A DNA stretch of 64,000 nt from Haliotis asinina (lineage: Eukaryota; Mollusca; Gastropoda; Lepetellida; Haliotidae). The notes under the pieces are model-generated. The model worked only from the letters and a program-made list of their open reading frames with translations, ran no database searches and was not told the DNA's origin. The translations under genes were made by a program, and so were the position numbers. Numbering within the stretch: the stretch's first letter is position 1; every line of letters starts with the position of its first letter. Where the stretch lies: contig NC_090290.1 of assembly GCF_037392515.1 (NCBI RefSeq), positions 18,923,753-18,987,752 of the forward strand, given 5' to 3'. Positions 10,761-52,349 of the stretch are shown piece by piece.

Positions 10761-11021
10761 TCAAGTAGCATGTTTTTAGAAAGTCATCCAATACTTAGGT
10801 CGTCATAAGAATATAAGAGGCGGTACATTTGCTGTGAGATGTTAGTCGCCATGGGATGTTTAGATTACAGAATGGAGCAGTTGCTCCAGGAGTTAGGTGT
10901 TTTACAGGTAGATCGTTTTTCTTCATTCAACATTGCAATTATTGTACAATTCTTTAGCTTAGATACATATATGTTTTTCTAATAAACATCTAATCCGGAA
11001 ATGATACTGATTATAATGCTG

Positions 11022-11993
11022 CAACTGTCGTAAGTCTATGTTGAAGTATGGGAGCTGCAATCACCTTAGCGCTATGACTGTCCTTAGTCTATGTTAAAGT
11101 ATGGGAGTTGTGATCACCTTAGTGCTCTATGACTGTCGTAAGTCTATGTGAAGTATGGGAGTTGTGATCACCTTAGTGGTGTGACTGTTTTAAGTCTATG
11201 TTAAAGTATGGGAGTTGTGATCACCTTAGTGCTCTATGACTGTCGTAAGTCTATGTGAAGTATGGGAGTTGTGATCACCTTAGTGCTCTATGACTGTCGT
11301 AAGTCTATGTTAAAGTATGGGAGTTGTGATCACCTTAGTGCTCTATGACTGTCGTAAGTCTATGTGAAGTATGGGAGTTGTGATCACCTTAGTGCTCTAT
11401 GACTGTCGTAAATCTGTGTTAAAGTATGGGAGTTGTGATCACCTTAGTGCTCTATGACTGTCGTAAGTCTATGTGAAGTATGGGAGTTGTGATCACCTTA
11501 GTGCTCTATGACTGTCGTAAGTCTATGTTAAAGTATGGGAGTTGTGATCACCTTAGTGCTCTATGACTGTCGTAAGTCTATGTGAAGTATGGGAGTTGTG
11601 ATCACCTTAGTGCTCTATGACTGTCGTAAGTCTATGTGAAGTATGGGAGTTGTGATCACCTTAGTGCTCTATGACTGTCGTAAGTCTATGTTAAAGTATG
11701 GGAGTTGTGATCACCTTAGTGCTCTATGACTGTCGTAAGTCTATGTGAAGTATGGGAGTTGTGATCACCTTAGTGCTCTATGACTGTCGTAAGTCTATGT
11801 TAAAGTATGGGAGTTGTGATCACCTTAGTGCTCTATGACTGTCGTAAGTCTATGTGAAGTATGGGAGTTGTGATCACCTTAGTGCTCTATGACTGTCGTA
11901 AGTCTATGTGAAGTATGGGAGTTGTGATCACCTTAGTGCTATGACTGTTTTAAGTCTATGTTAAAGTATGGGAGTTGCAATCACCTTAGTGCT
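11022..11993. repeat. 54/55-bp satellite array, about 18 units
   Basis: The unit runs atgactgtcgtaagtctatg, then (ttaaag or tgaag), then tatgggagttgtgatcacct and tagtgctct. Units with tgaag are 54 bp and those with ttaaag 55 bp; they mostly alternate, giving a dimer of about 109 bp, with two places (near 11580-11636 and 11852-11907) where two tgaag units are adjacent. Edge units are the most divergent. Very high similarity inside the array indicates recent homogenisation. Confidence 0.95.
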
Positions 11994-13535
11994 CAATATC
12001 CAGTACTTTTTCGTGAGTCAGGTAAACTTTCTCCACTACCTTGTTTAACAGTAACTCAAAGAATACATAAAGTTAAATTCTCCTTAAGTTTCTTTAAAAC
12101 GGGAGAACATTGCAATGATTTCAGCCCATGTGACTTAGAAAAGAAACTCACTCATGATAACTTATGTGAACTCAGACATACTAGTGTCTGCATGTATTAG
12201 TTATTCCATATTGTATTTAAATGCTGCATGCCTTGTGCATTTATAATCTGGATGTATAAAATGGCGTTCAAGGATCCAAACAAAACATTTATTGTGGTAA
12301 TGCTTTTACTATACCCCTACATCTGGTATGGTTAATCAGAAATTGTGTCAAGGTTATTGATTTGCTAAATGATTGTTTCACTTCTCAGATAGGTACAACC
12401 AAAGACAGATCCTATCTGAGACATTTACGTGTATTTTGACATTTTGAGGTTTCTGTTCCTCAGATATGTAGGCATTCTATTGATATTTCTTATTGATATT
12501 GCATTCTTATATCATTTATGTGTATTCTAATCTATGCTATTGATCTGGATATGATTATATTGATATATGTGTATGATGAAGCTTAAACCATTTATCAGTT
12601 GCATGCGACATCCTCTACAACAGAAGGGGCATGTATAACCGGGACATTTAGAGTTGAAAATATTAAAATACATTTGACAAAAATTTAAGACAAATTTGAA
12701 GTTAAGTTAGGAAGGGTCAATGTACTGGGAAAGTGCATTGACCAAGTAACCGAATTTTTATGGATTCACTTTTCTTGGGGGAATGGCAATTCCTCTGAAG
12801 TGACATAAACTAGGACCTTCTGATTCTACATGATTATGGGGACGGACATTCAGATACTAATGGTCAGTGTGTCAATAAAAGGGCTCGAAGAGGTTCTGGA
12901 ATAATTTTTATCTTCTGGAGCCTACCAGTCGGAAAATGTATTTGATATTTTGTCAAGTATGTCAATGTTTGTTTGATGGATGGCTTAAGTTTATTAACAA
13001 AGCAATTTTATTCTGGGAGAACTTGATGGTTTCAAATAAAGTCTCGGAAAGGGACTAATGAACGTAACTAATTATTAAGACTGGGTATGAGTCATTTTTG
13101 TATGATGTAGGGCATTATTTTGGTGGGAGGAGCCTAAATTGTCATGACCTCTACTTTGTTAGTTGAGTCGTGAGTCGTGAGTCGTGAGTCGTGAGTCGTG
13201 AGTCGTGCGCGATTCTGGGCTGCACCGTTGACTTGAGAGGTTCCATCGGTATACTGAGAGAATGGCTCAGATGAACTTATATTAACAGAAGTTGCACGAG
13301 AAACCAAGTTCTTCCAGGAAGTTGTAACCTAATGTTGTGTGTAGACCAGAAAAACTAGGAAGTATCTGAGGACCTTTGCTTGTGAAAAACCGTTCCAAAA
13401 ATAAAAGGACTTGAACGTGGACTTATCCTTGATTATTCCATCTAGCTACATCATACCCAGACAAAGAGTGGAGGAAATACAGATTGCAGAGGAAGAAGGG
13501 TATAACACCCAGACAGCCTCAGGTAACATTATCTA
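11994..13535. other. 1.5-kb segment separating two parts of the satellite
   Basis: Non-repetitive DNA bounded on both sides by satellite units. It contains a run of the 7-mer gtgagtc at 13163-13207 and a weak aataaa at 13399, but no recognised coding sequence and no clear terminal repeats. It may be an insertion into the array or older unique DNA overrun by it. Confidence 0.4.
13163..13207. repeat. Short tandem repeat (GTGAGTC)n
   Basis: Six or so consecutive copies of the 7-mer. Confidence 0.9.
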
Positions 13536-13640
13536 AAGTATGGGAGTTGTGATCACCTTAGTGCAATGACTGTCGTAAGTCTATGTTAAAGTATGGGAGT
13601 TGCAATCACCTTAGTGCTATGACTGTTGTAAGTCTATTCA
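13536..13640. repeat. Two outlying units of the 54/55-bp satellite
   Basis: Two units and part of a third, of the divergent edge type (gttgcaatcaccttagtgct). Confidence 0.9.
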
Positions 13641-13839
13641 TGAAGAGTGATTTGCTATTTATAATGATAACTTTGTCTTCTTGTTTGTTTGTTTGTCCAT
13701 TACCATCTCTGGACACACCTTTGTGTTTCTGTAATCAGCCAGTATTAAGTATCTCCAAAGATTTTTTAAAGTGGTATTGTTGTGGTGTTTGACAAATATA
13801 TTTGAAAATTTTGAAAGTTAAATACCCTTATCAGCTCAT

Positions 13840-14275
13840 TTATAGCTCAGAATTCAGACTTTCAGTCATGGCCTCTGGATATGTATCTTTGAAACTCAAT
13901 AAATCTGCAGATGTATATTTTATGTCATAGACATCCCCGAAACCTACGAAGGTGGGTTTGAATCTGACCTCATTATGTTTCATGGTTTGTCTGCACCACC
14001 TCCAGGATTTACCAAAGTGGTCAATATCGGAGTCACCTTCATGAAAGGTCAAGACTTTCAGAATCCAAAAATACAATCATCACAGTATAGAACAACCAGC
14101 TCATGTCCGGTACTTCAATTTGATACCTGTCAGGATATGACAAACCATTGAGGATAACTTTCTGACAAGCCAAGCAGGGGTCCTGTTTTCTTGTGTGTGA
14201 AGACACTCCTCCCAGTCCTGAATGTAAACAGAGCGTCATCAGTCACTGCTCCAACTTTGAGTCCAAACCAGATAC
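13840..14275 (-). other. Two overlapping minus-strand frames, unknown
   Basis: Frames at 14239-14039 (with HSGLGGVSSHTRKQDPCLAC) and 14076-13840 (with KPTFVGFGDVYDIKYTSADL) follow one another with a short overlap and look less repetitive than their surroundings. They could be remains of one exon or transposon gene, or chance. No family was recognised. Confidence 0.15.
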
Positions 14276-15139
14276 TCAAAAGTTTTCCAGTAGTAATCTT
14301 CTTCTTCACGGGCAGGCCAATTTTATTTCATGTTTCAGTATATCTGCTGGTCATATTTTTCAAGAAAAAGAAAAAAAACCCCTAAAAATAATTTTTTCCC
14401 ACTCAAACTATAAATCCTAATGTTTCTATTTGCGAAAAATGTAAACTTACAAGAATTGTATTTGATTGCCTAATGATGACATCATGAATTGTCAAAAGTA
14501 AATAGAAGAAATATTACTTTGTTAATTTTCACCTCATGCCTTTAGGTTTTCTGAGGACAAAAATCAGTAAAATATGAAATCCAATTGGTCTGGCCTAAAC
14601 AGGAAAAAATAGATCTACACTAGGGGTATGTTGGTATAAATAATGAGGTTGCTAATTGAGGTTGCACCAATGCACGTTATACGTCCTTAAATTTAGCCGT
14701 TTCCCGTTAACGTACTCTTTCAAATAGGGAATAGTAGCAAACAGTATGTGCTTTTGGGCAAATTTGTTTCGTGTTTTGGTGAAGAGGTGTGAAGATCTTT
14801 ACCAAGAAGAAAGTGCACGTGGGAACAGATGTCAACAATGTTAGAATGCAATGAATAGTGAATAGCTGTACTGTTTCAAGAGGGTTACATGATATTGGCT
14901 CAAAACTTTGTGTTGTATTTTGATTGGCTGAGACCGTCCATAGATCTGATTTTAATCATCACTGTTCGACTCCAGACATAACAGTAGTGGTCAATGAAAT
15001 AAACGTATAATAATAATAATTCTATTATACAACCTAGTATCCATCTGACTAGCTGCTCACTGGACACTGTAAACAGTGTAATCAGAATCTGATTATCATT
15101 ACTCCAGATAATTCGAGCTGCCTCTTAGATGCTGGAAGA

Positions 15140-15215
15140 CTTTATCTCACCGGGTACCCATTTTCTGCTGGGTGAACAGAGGCAGTTTTGAACAAACTCA
15201 CTTGCTTAAGGTGGG
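15140..15215 (+). repeat. Dispersed repeat fragment (cgggtacccatt type)
   Basis: The stretch cgggtacccattttctgctg ... aaactcacttgcttaaggt recurs in reverse at about 43415-43480. It looks like a tail region shared by SINE-like elements. Confidence 0.5.
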
Positions 15216-15217
15216 AT

Positions 15218-15381
15218 GAGAGGCAACTAACGGGATCGGGTGATCATGCTCGCTGACTTGGTTGACACATCATTGGTTCCTAATAGTGCAGCTCACTGGA
15301 TTGCCTGGTCCAGACCTGATTATCTACAGACCGCCGTCACATAGTTGGAATATTGCAGAGTGGTGTAAAACTAAACTCATT
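15218..15381 (+). mobile_element. SINE-A copy, 5'-truncated
   Basis: Reads aggcaactaacgggatcggg, gctcgctgacttggttgaca and ends in gtgtaaaactaaactca. Confidence 0.8.
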
Positions 15382-16515
15382 AATCCTTGAGCATGCAAGG
15401 ACAGTACAGCTATGCACTACTCACCCCATCTTGGGTGAAGCTAGTGAATCGTTTGTTCTCCAATTTTGCAGGTTTTTTTCATTGCGTTATTTTTCAACTT
15501 TATAAGCTGAATTTGCATTTTTGATAACTTGTTACTGTCAGTCCATACCGAAAGGTATCAGAATCTGCACACTTGTGTTTTGCATTGCATTTGACCTCAA
15601 TGGGAGACACTAAGGACACAGTTGTTTGAGTCACTAAAATGTCGTGTAAACTTATAGTTGGTCTTAGTTTGAACTGCTGTTTGGGCGGTTGGGGTCAAAC
15701 ATATGTTGAGTATCTACATCCTTCCCATATAGTCAAAGTGTATAGATCATGAAACTGTGTGCTTAAAGAACTCTTGAAAACTTTATTTTACACAGATAAT
15801 AAAAACCAAAACTACCAACATTATGAAATATTATTAAACAAACATAAAATGTTGTTACAGGATATTTATCGGACTATGCAGATAATCATTAGCCAAGTCA
15901 AAAAAAAATAAATACCACCACTATTTGGCAAGTGTCCCTTTCAACAGGGTCATGACCTTAACCTTGATTGTGATATCAGACATTTAAGCAATTTAAACTA
16001 GTTTTAATCAGCGTGCCAACACTGAAGTATTTATGGCAACAGGAACATCAAAAAATGTCGTGACATAAAAAAATAAACACAGATTTTCATAAGTTTAAAT
16101 ATCTTTTTATTTCATGGAAATAAATACATGTATATCCATTGTGGGCAGGCAACATTGGTTTCGTTGAACAGGATGTGATTGTGTGAGCATCAGTGAGTCA
16201 ATCAGACAAAACATATTCACAACAATGCTTGTGTGGTATACAAGAAGGAATACATTAGTCAGTCTTAGCCCATACGAACCAATCTAAGTCTCTTCATGTC
16301 AACGTCTTTGATTAAATTCTGGAGAAAATATTAAAGTCGGTTGAAAGCACTGTGATTCCGAATTGGCCTGTCACATTAACCTACACTTTCTCCATCAGTC
16401 TGGATCAGTGTCTGTAAATCAGGGAGAGGGGCAGCCTAATGCATGTTTGGACTAGCAGTGGATACAATGTTTAATCAATCCAATTTCTTGCTTTAAAATC
16501 CATACAAATCCATAT
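15382..16515. other. No recognised feature
   Basis: AT-rich DNA with no supported frame. Confidence 0.5.
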
Positions 16516-16636
16516 GGTTGCCTAGTTCACCATGTGAAAGTGTTCACACCAAAGGTCCGGGATTGATACCACTTCTGGTATTCCCCACTATTGCTGGGAG
16601 ACTGCTAAAAGCGTTTTAAAAACAAAACTCACTCAA
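16516..16636 (+). mobile_element. Degenerate SINE-B copy
   Basis: Has gcctagttcaccatgtgaaa, ccgggattgataccac and the tail gctaaaagcg ... aaaactcactc. Confidence 0.55.
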
Positions 16637-16777
16637 CATCTGTACATATTGCCCTTGTGTTTAAACCAGTCTTTGTCCATACATGTATTTCTACAAATCT
16701 ATTTTGTATTCAGATATGAGGCTAATAGACTGAATATAAATGCTAATCAGCAGACAAAATTATCAGTCTCAACATAG

Positions 16778-16905
16778 TGAGTGATGCTTTTAGCAATATT
16801 CCAGCAAATATCAGGGTGGGGGACTCCAGGAATGGGTTTTACATACTGTAACCTTGTGGGGATGTGTGACGAGCGATTGCTTTAACCATTAGGCTACCCC
16901 ACTGA
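16778..16905 (-). mobile_element. SINE-B copy
   Basis: Reverse of the SINE-B consensus: cttttagcaatattccagca at one end, taaccattaggctacccca at the other. Confidence 0.75.
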
Positions 16906-17224
16906 ACCTTGCCATCTTAAACAATATAACAGGTGTTGTTGACGATGTGACGTAATTCCCTTAAATATCATATTTTGCTAGCAGTCATCCCCTTTGTTTT
17001 ATGCAATAAATTTACACGAATTTCCCCTCTGCCCACCCTAAGCTTGACTAACCGTGCTCCCACTCATACAGAAATCAATAACCGAACAACTATGCAAATC
17101 TTGTCCCTAAATATTTTCATAAATATTAAAAGACAGGTCTTGCACACCAGATATATCCAATCAGTCAGAAAAAGATTGTTTTGTTTAACACTGCCTTGAG
17201 CTATATGGAGTCTCTTTGTATTTT

Positions 17225-17607
17225 GTTACTTGCACAGGTGCAACCCACTATTACAAAGTGCAACCTAGTTATTAGTCAAACTTGCACCTGATGCAAGTCA
17301 ATTTTTGAGAACTAAATCAAACATAAATCTAACATTATAAGCATAAGTATGCCACTTCATTTTTCGTCTAAACTTTGAATAGCAATGGCACTGAAACATT
17401 ACTATTTATAGATAAATCTAAACTATGACAGCTTTTGTAGACAAGGATCAGCTGGGTCTCTGTGTTGCTACAGTTTCATGGGTACTAATACGTCACTACT
17501 TCACATAAATATGTGCACCGAAACCTCTTCACACTATAGTGCAACTGAAATTTGACTTGTGCAACTATGTTTTTATCTCAAGTTGCAAGAGGTGCAAGTA
17601 GAGTAAC
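17225..17607 (-). mobile_element. MITE family 1, copy 2
   Basis: Ends gttacttgcacaggtgcaac and gttgcaag ... gtgcaagtagagtaac form an inverted pair. In reverse complement both end regions align with the copy at 80-313; this copy has a longer middle. Confidence 0.65.
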
Positions 17608-17628
17608 ATTTTTTAAATGGAGCCCTGA

Positions 17629-17955
17629 GTCTGGACAGACAATCCAGTGATTTAACTCGTCAGCATCCGTATATGCTACTGGGATATACTGACATGTCAG
17701 CCAAGTCAGTGAGCTGGACCATCCGATCCTGTTAGAAGCCTCTTACGACACATGGGTTACTGAAGATCAATTTGAACCCAGATCTTCATGGGTTAAACTT
17801 ATGGGTTAAACTGAGATCACACAATGCAGTAGTCAGCAGCTTCAAAAGTGACCTACGCGTTTAGGATTCAATGTAGCCAGTACCACGTCAACTGGCCTGA
17901 CCAAACAACCCAGTTAGTTGCCTCTTACGACAAGTATGGGTTCCCGATGGCCAGT
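17629..17955 (-). mobile_element. Two degenerate SINE-A fragments
   Basis: 17629-17770 (gacaatccagtg ... cagccaagtcagtgag ... cgatcctgttag) and 17875-17955 (ttagttgcctcttacgacaa) are in the same orientation with about 100 bp between. Confidence 0.6.
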
Positions 17956-18114
17956 TTTAAACCAGATCTGCACAAGTCCAGTGATCAGTTCATTAGCTGG
18001 TCAACATGACTGCCGTAACTACCACCACACCTACCATACCGTTAAGCTTCCTATCCTTGACCAGTGGAGATCAAGGTTAGAATGTTTTCAGTAGCCCCTG
18101 CCTGGCAAATAACA

Positions 18115-18215
18115 GGAATGGGTGGTCAGGCTACATGACTTGGTTGGCACATGCCACCTCATCATAGTTGCACAGCTTGATGCTCAGGCAGTTGATCACT
18201 GGATTGTTTTGGCTT
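18115..18215 (+). mobile_element. SINE-A fragment
   Basis: Has ggtggtcaggctacatgact, tggttggcacatg and gttgatcactggattg. Confidence 0.65.
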
Positions 18216-18356
18216 AAACATCCTTCCTCGAAATTCAAGACAGGAAGAGATGACTGGAACACTTCCTGTATTTGGTGAGTGTGGTTGTAAACAGCTTTTA
18301 GCATTTCTCATCCATATCGTTGCTAGGCACCAGTAATGTGTTGCACGTTTCACCTA

Positions 18357-18695
18357 GTGTTCCCCCTAGGCACATTTAGGAGGGCGCAGTGCCCTGCCCT
18401 TTGACTTTTGCGCCCTGCCTTTTTTATTTTGAGCCCTGCCCTTTTTCGTCTCAATCGCAGTCGTTTACTATGACGAGTGTGTATTTTCCAGATTTGAAAT
18501 GCTTTTTCAAATTCTAATCTTAAAATACAAACTGAGAAGAGTAAAAATGAACTTTAGAACTGAAATCATAAGACAATTTGACTTCATATACATTTTGTTG
18601 TTCTTTCAATATTCCTCACCAACATGCCCTTTGAGGTTATGAAGTGCCTTTTTCCATGAATTTACCCTGCCCTTTCTGAACCCTAGGGGGAACAC
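18357..18695. mobile_element. MITE with 14-bp perfect inverted ends, probably hAT type
   Basis: Begins gtgttccccctagg (18357-18370) and ends with its exact reverse complement (18682-18695). The interior is marked by tandem-like gccctgcccttt phrases and has no frame. The flanks cgtttcac (left) and agtttcac (right) resemble an 8-bp target duplication with one change, which together with the TAGTGTT-like tip suggests hAT; this superfamily call is inference. Confidence 0.75.
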
Positions 18696-18994
18696 GCAGT
18701 TTCACCAGTGTAGGGAATCAGACCTTGGGGGATATATTAATTAACTCATGCAAAAAACTTACAAAACTTATTTTTCCACAATATTCGACTTAAGTTTTTA
18801 TGTTTTGTAAAACTTGAGAGTAAGTGTGTTGATAAATATAACTTAAATTTTGTCATTTTGTCCCTTCACTATCAAGAACAACCAACAACACAAACCAACC
18901 ATATCTTAAAGATAATATACCATCAACTAAACTTATTTCAGTTCATTTTCTCTAACACTGTATATTTATGATCCCTAACCACACAAAAGTAACC

Positions 18995-19330
18995 AGGGGC
19001 TACAGTGGTTTAAGTGGTCACTTGTCACACCAAAGACCTGGGTTTGATTACCCGGGTGTACAATAATGCAGTGTGTGAAGCCCATATCTGGTGTCCCCTG
19101 CTGTAACACTAAACTCTCTCTCTCTGTGAGAGCAGCAGAGTGGTTGGGGTGTTCACTTGCTGCATCTAAGGTTCAGGTTCACTTCCCTCCATCCATGCCA
19201 CATGTGAGGGGTGGTGCGACAGCCAAGAGGAAGTGTTTGCTCATCACTCTGAAGAATTGAGCTCGATTCCACACATGGATATAATGTGTGAAGCCCATTT
19301 CTAGTTTGAACCCATGCTGTGATATTGTTG
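18995..19330 (+). mobile_element. SINE-B cluster, degenerate
   Basis: 18995-19120 has ggggctacagtggtttaagt and gtgtgaagcccatatctggt; 19130-19330 has a second, more decayed head (agcagagtggttggggtgtt) and gtgtgaagcccatttctagt. Confidence 0.65.
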
Positions 19331-21101
19331 TTACAAAACATTTGTACTGTTACTTACTACCTGTCGTAACTCTCTACTTTATCATAGTCTCACGAATATT
19401 TATGTATCATTTACACCTGAGCTCTCAAAAAGATCATTACTGCAGAAAAAAAAAATGTCTTTTAATCATTTACCTGAGAGGGCATTTAGTAATCTTTAAC
19501 TGCTTGTACACGATAAAGATTTTGATTTGTTTGGTTGTAGAACCATTCTTAAAATGCAATTTACCGTCAAAGCTAAAAGATTTTCAAACTTTATTCTTGC
19601 TTCAGGAGAGGGGATTTGCAATACAGTTTTGTAAAAGTATTAAGATGTTAAAGTTAGCTCAAAGTGTGCTTATCCCATTGTGAACAAAATACTACTGCAG
19701 GTGTTTGAAATTTACACCCAATTCTTTACACCCCTTGCTAATTACAGGTACTTAATCCTGTCATACTTCAAGACTGCTCACTTCTTTTTTGTCAGGGCAC
19801 ACAAGGCCACTCAGCAAATTGTGTGTGTAAACATACAGACAGGTGCTCAAACATCCGGATATACGGGAGTATTAAAATTTAGCATTTTTTAAGTGAAAAT
19901 TACCGTCTGGTTGCAGAAACCAGATTTCTGTTTAAGTGAGTAAATTTAGAATATTGTGAATTCGTTTTAAGGAGATGTTTTCAGGATATCTGAGGTTCAG
20001 ATAAATGGGGCACAAATGTATCTCCTTATTAACTAAAAAAAACCCTTATTGGTGCCAAGTCTGTTTATTTTGCAGCTGCTACCCTTTGGAACTCTATGTC
20101 TTTTGATCTAAAATTATACAGAAACACAATGATAATGCTACCCAATCTTGGCTGAGAATGTTTTGCGTTTTCATTGTGTTTCAGTATAGTACCAACACTG
20201 ACACTCTTCAAACACACACTTTCATAAATGCTTGTATTTTCTTACACATATGAACTAAGACTTGTCAGGGCTTTCAGCATTGCCCTCGTGGGGTAAACAT
20301 CAGCGCTATACAAACACTCATTATTATAATTATGTTTTACAGAATAAAAAATTGTATGCAGCAGAGAATGGTGTTATTACCATTATTACTACCTCTTAAC
20401 CTGAATTAATTTGTGTCTATATCTGCATGCTCAACTTTCCTCACATTGCCATTTTAGTCGAGGACATGAAAAAGTCAAAATAAAAATAACCCTGGCCAAA
20501 TATGACAATTTCAGCAAATGATGAAGTAGAGATGAGAGAGATCTTAAATAAAATGCCAGTGATTTCTGGACACCCATAAATACAATCCTATCACAGATAA
20601 TGTTTTCACAAAAACTATCACTATGAATATAACACAAAAAGTGTATTACTATGTACAAATATCACTTAAAATAACAAATGACAACAAAATGGTTACAAAA
20701 ATATTTCCGACAGACACTATTTTCAGCGCCAGTTAATCATTAAGGAATGTAATTCATATCAACAGGTCCATAAATAAAGTGTGTAAAAGAGGAAAACTAA
20801 ACAGTTCCTGCTTGTGTTTAACCAAATATCAAAACTAAAACATGGGTAAGCTGGAATATTAATTATAACACAACGCTAAACTGTAATCCTTAAAAGTCAT
20901 AATAATAGTACATGGACAATATGGACTGTTGACAATCAGTGTAGACAAAAGAATGTTGTCATGAGAACAGCAGTGAGATGCGAAATAGCATGAGTATTGC
21001 CATATGAGAAAATGTCATTTCTCACAGTCTCTCTTATTTGGAATGAAAGATCCATATGATGATACTGAAATGGCACAAATGTTGAGATTAAAAATTTAGA
21101 G
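19331..21101. other. No gene recognised
   Basis: AT-rich intergenic DNA downstream of the 3' end of the CCDC177-like gene. A short piece at about 20270-20335 (cagcgctatacaaa ... attattat) resembles the tail of a SINE or LINE. Nothing else is supported; the gene's 3' UTR probably occupies part of the upper end. Confidence 0.45.
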
Positions 21102-21238
21102 TGAGTGAATATTGTTTTATGCTGATTTCAGCAGTGTTTCAGCAATATCATGACTGGACACAGTTAAAATGGGTCCCACATTGTACCCATGTAGGGAATC
21201 AAATCCCTAATTTTCACTAATAACCTACACCACTGCAC
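21102..21238 (-). mobile_element. SINE-B copy, degenerate
   Basis: Has cagcaatatcatgactgg and gtacccatgtagggaatcaa in reverse orientation. Confidence 0.65.
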
Positions 21239-21250
21239 TTGGAAATTTGG

Positions 21251-21411
21251 AGGGTGGTGGGGTAGTCTACTGGTTAAAGTATTTGCTCATCACACAGAAA
21301 ACCCGGGTTCAATTCCCCACATGGATACAGTTTGTGAAGCCCATATCTGGTTTTCCTGCCATGGTATTGCTGGAATAATGCTAAAAGATGGCCAAAACCA
21401 TACTCACTCAC
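21251..21411 (+). mobile_element. SINE-B copy
   Basis: Nearly complete: ggtggtggggtagtctactg, gggttcaattccccacatgg, gtgtttgtgaagcccatatc-type core, and an actcactcac tail. Confidence 0.8.
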
Positions 21412-21587
21412 TAAAAATTTGGAAAAGCCAAGGGTCCATCATCTTACAAGTTCACCTTAAATCATCACAGAAAGGAAAGGAATTTTGACAAAATCACAAA
21501 ATGACTAACAGTCAATATTAACGTGGTCTTGAAGTATGTTCTTCACATTGTCCTCAGCAGAAGTGATGTGTAATTGTCTGTCCTGAC

Positions 21588-52140
<30,553 letters not shown>

Positions 52141-52349
52141 TTTCTGGAAAAAGAAAAAAAAAGCAAATTCGATGGAAACCACTTATCTAGCTCATACTCT
52201 TATATTTTCTATAAAATAACCAAATATTATTATATGTATATACCACTGAGTATCAGTGGCAAAGATACAATATGCTATTTGCCTTCTGTTCGTTTGAAAT
52301 ATTCCTTAATTTTTATTAATTCAGAACGGAAGTCGCATGAGACATGAGA
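52141..52349. promoter_or_regulatory. Divergent CCDC177/LSM12 5' region
   Basis: Only 209 bp separate the two start codons. On the minus strand, a tract of T's and C's ending in ccag lies 3 bp before the CCDC177 ATG, so that gene's first, non-coding exon must lie here or inside LSM12, and the two transcripts probably overlap at their 5' ends. No TATA box is evident. A shared or overlapping bidirectional promoter is inferred. Confidence 0.6.

Noticed and set aside
11022-11993. Possible CRISPR-like array
   Set aside because: Direct tandem repeats without unique spacers, in animal nuclear DNA: a satellite.
11958-12200. 80-codon frame at the satellite edge
   Set aside because: Begins inside a satellite unit and shows no family signature.
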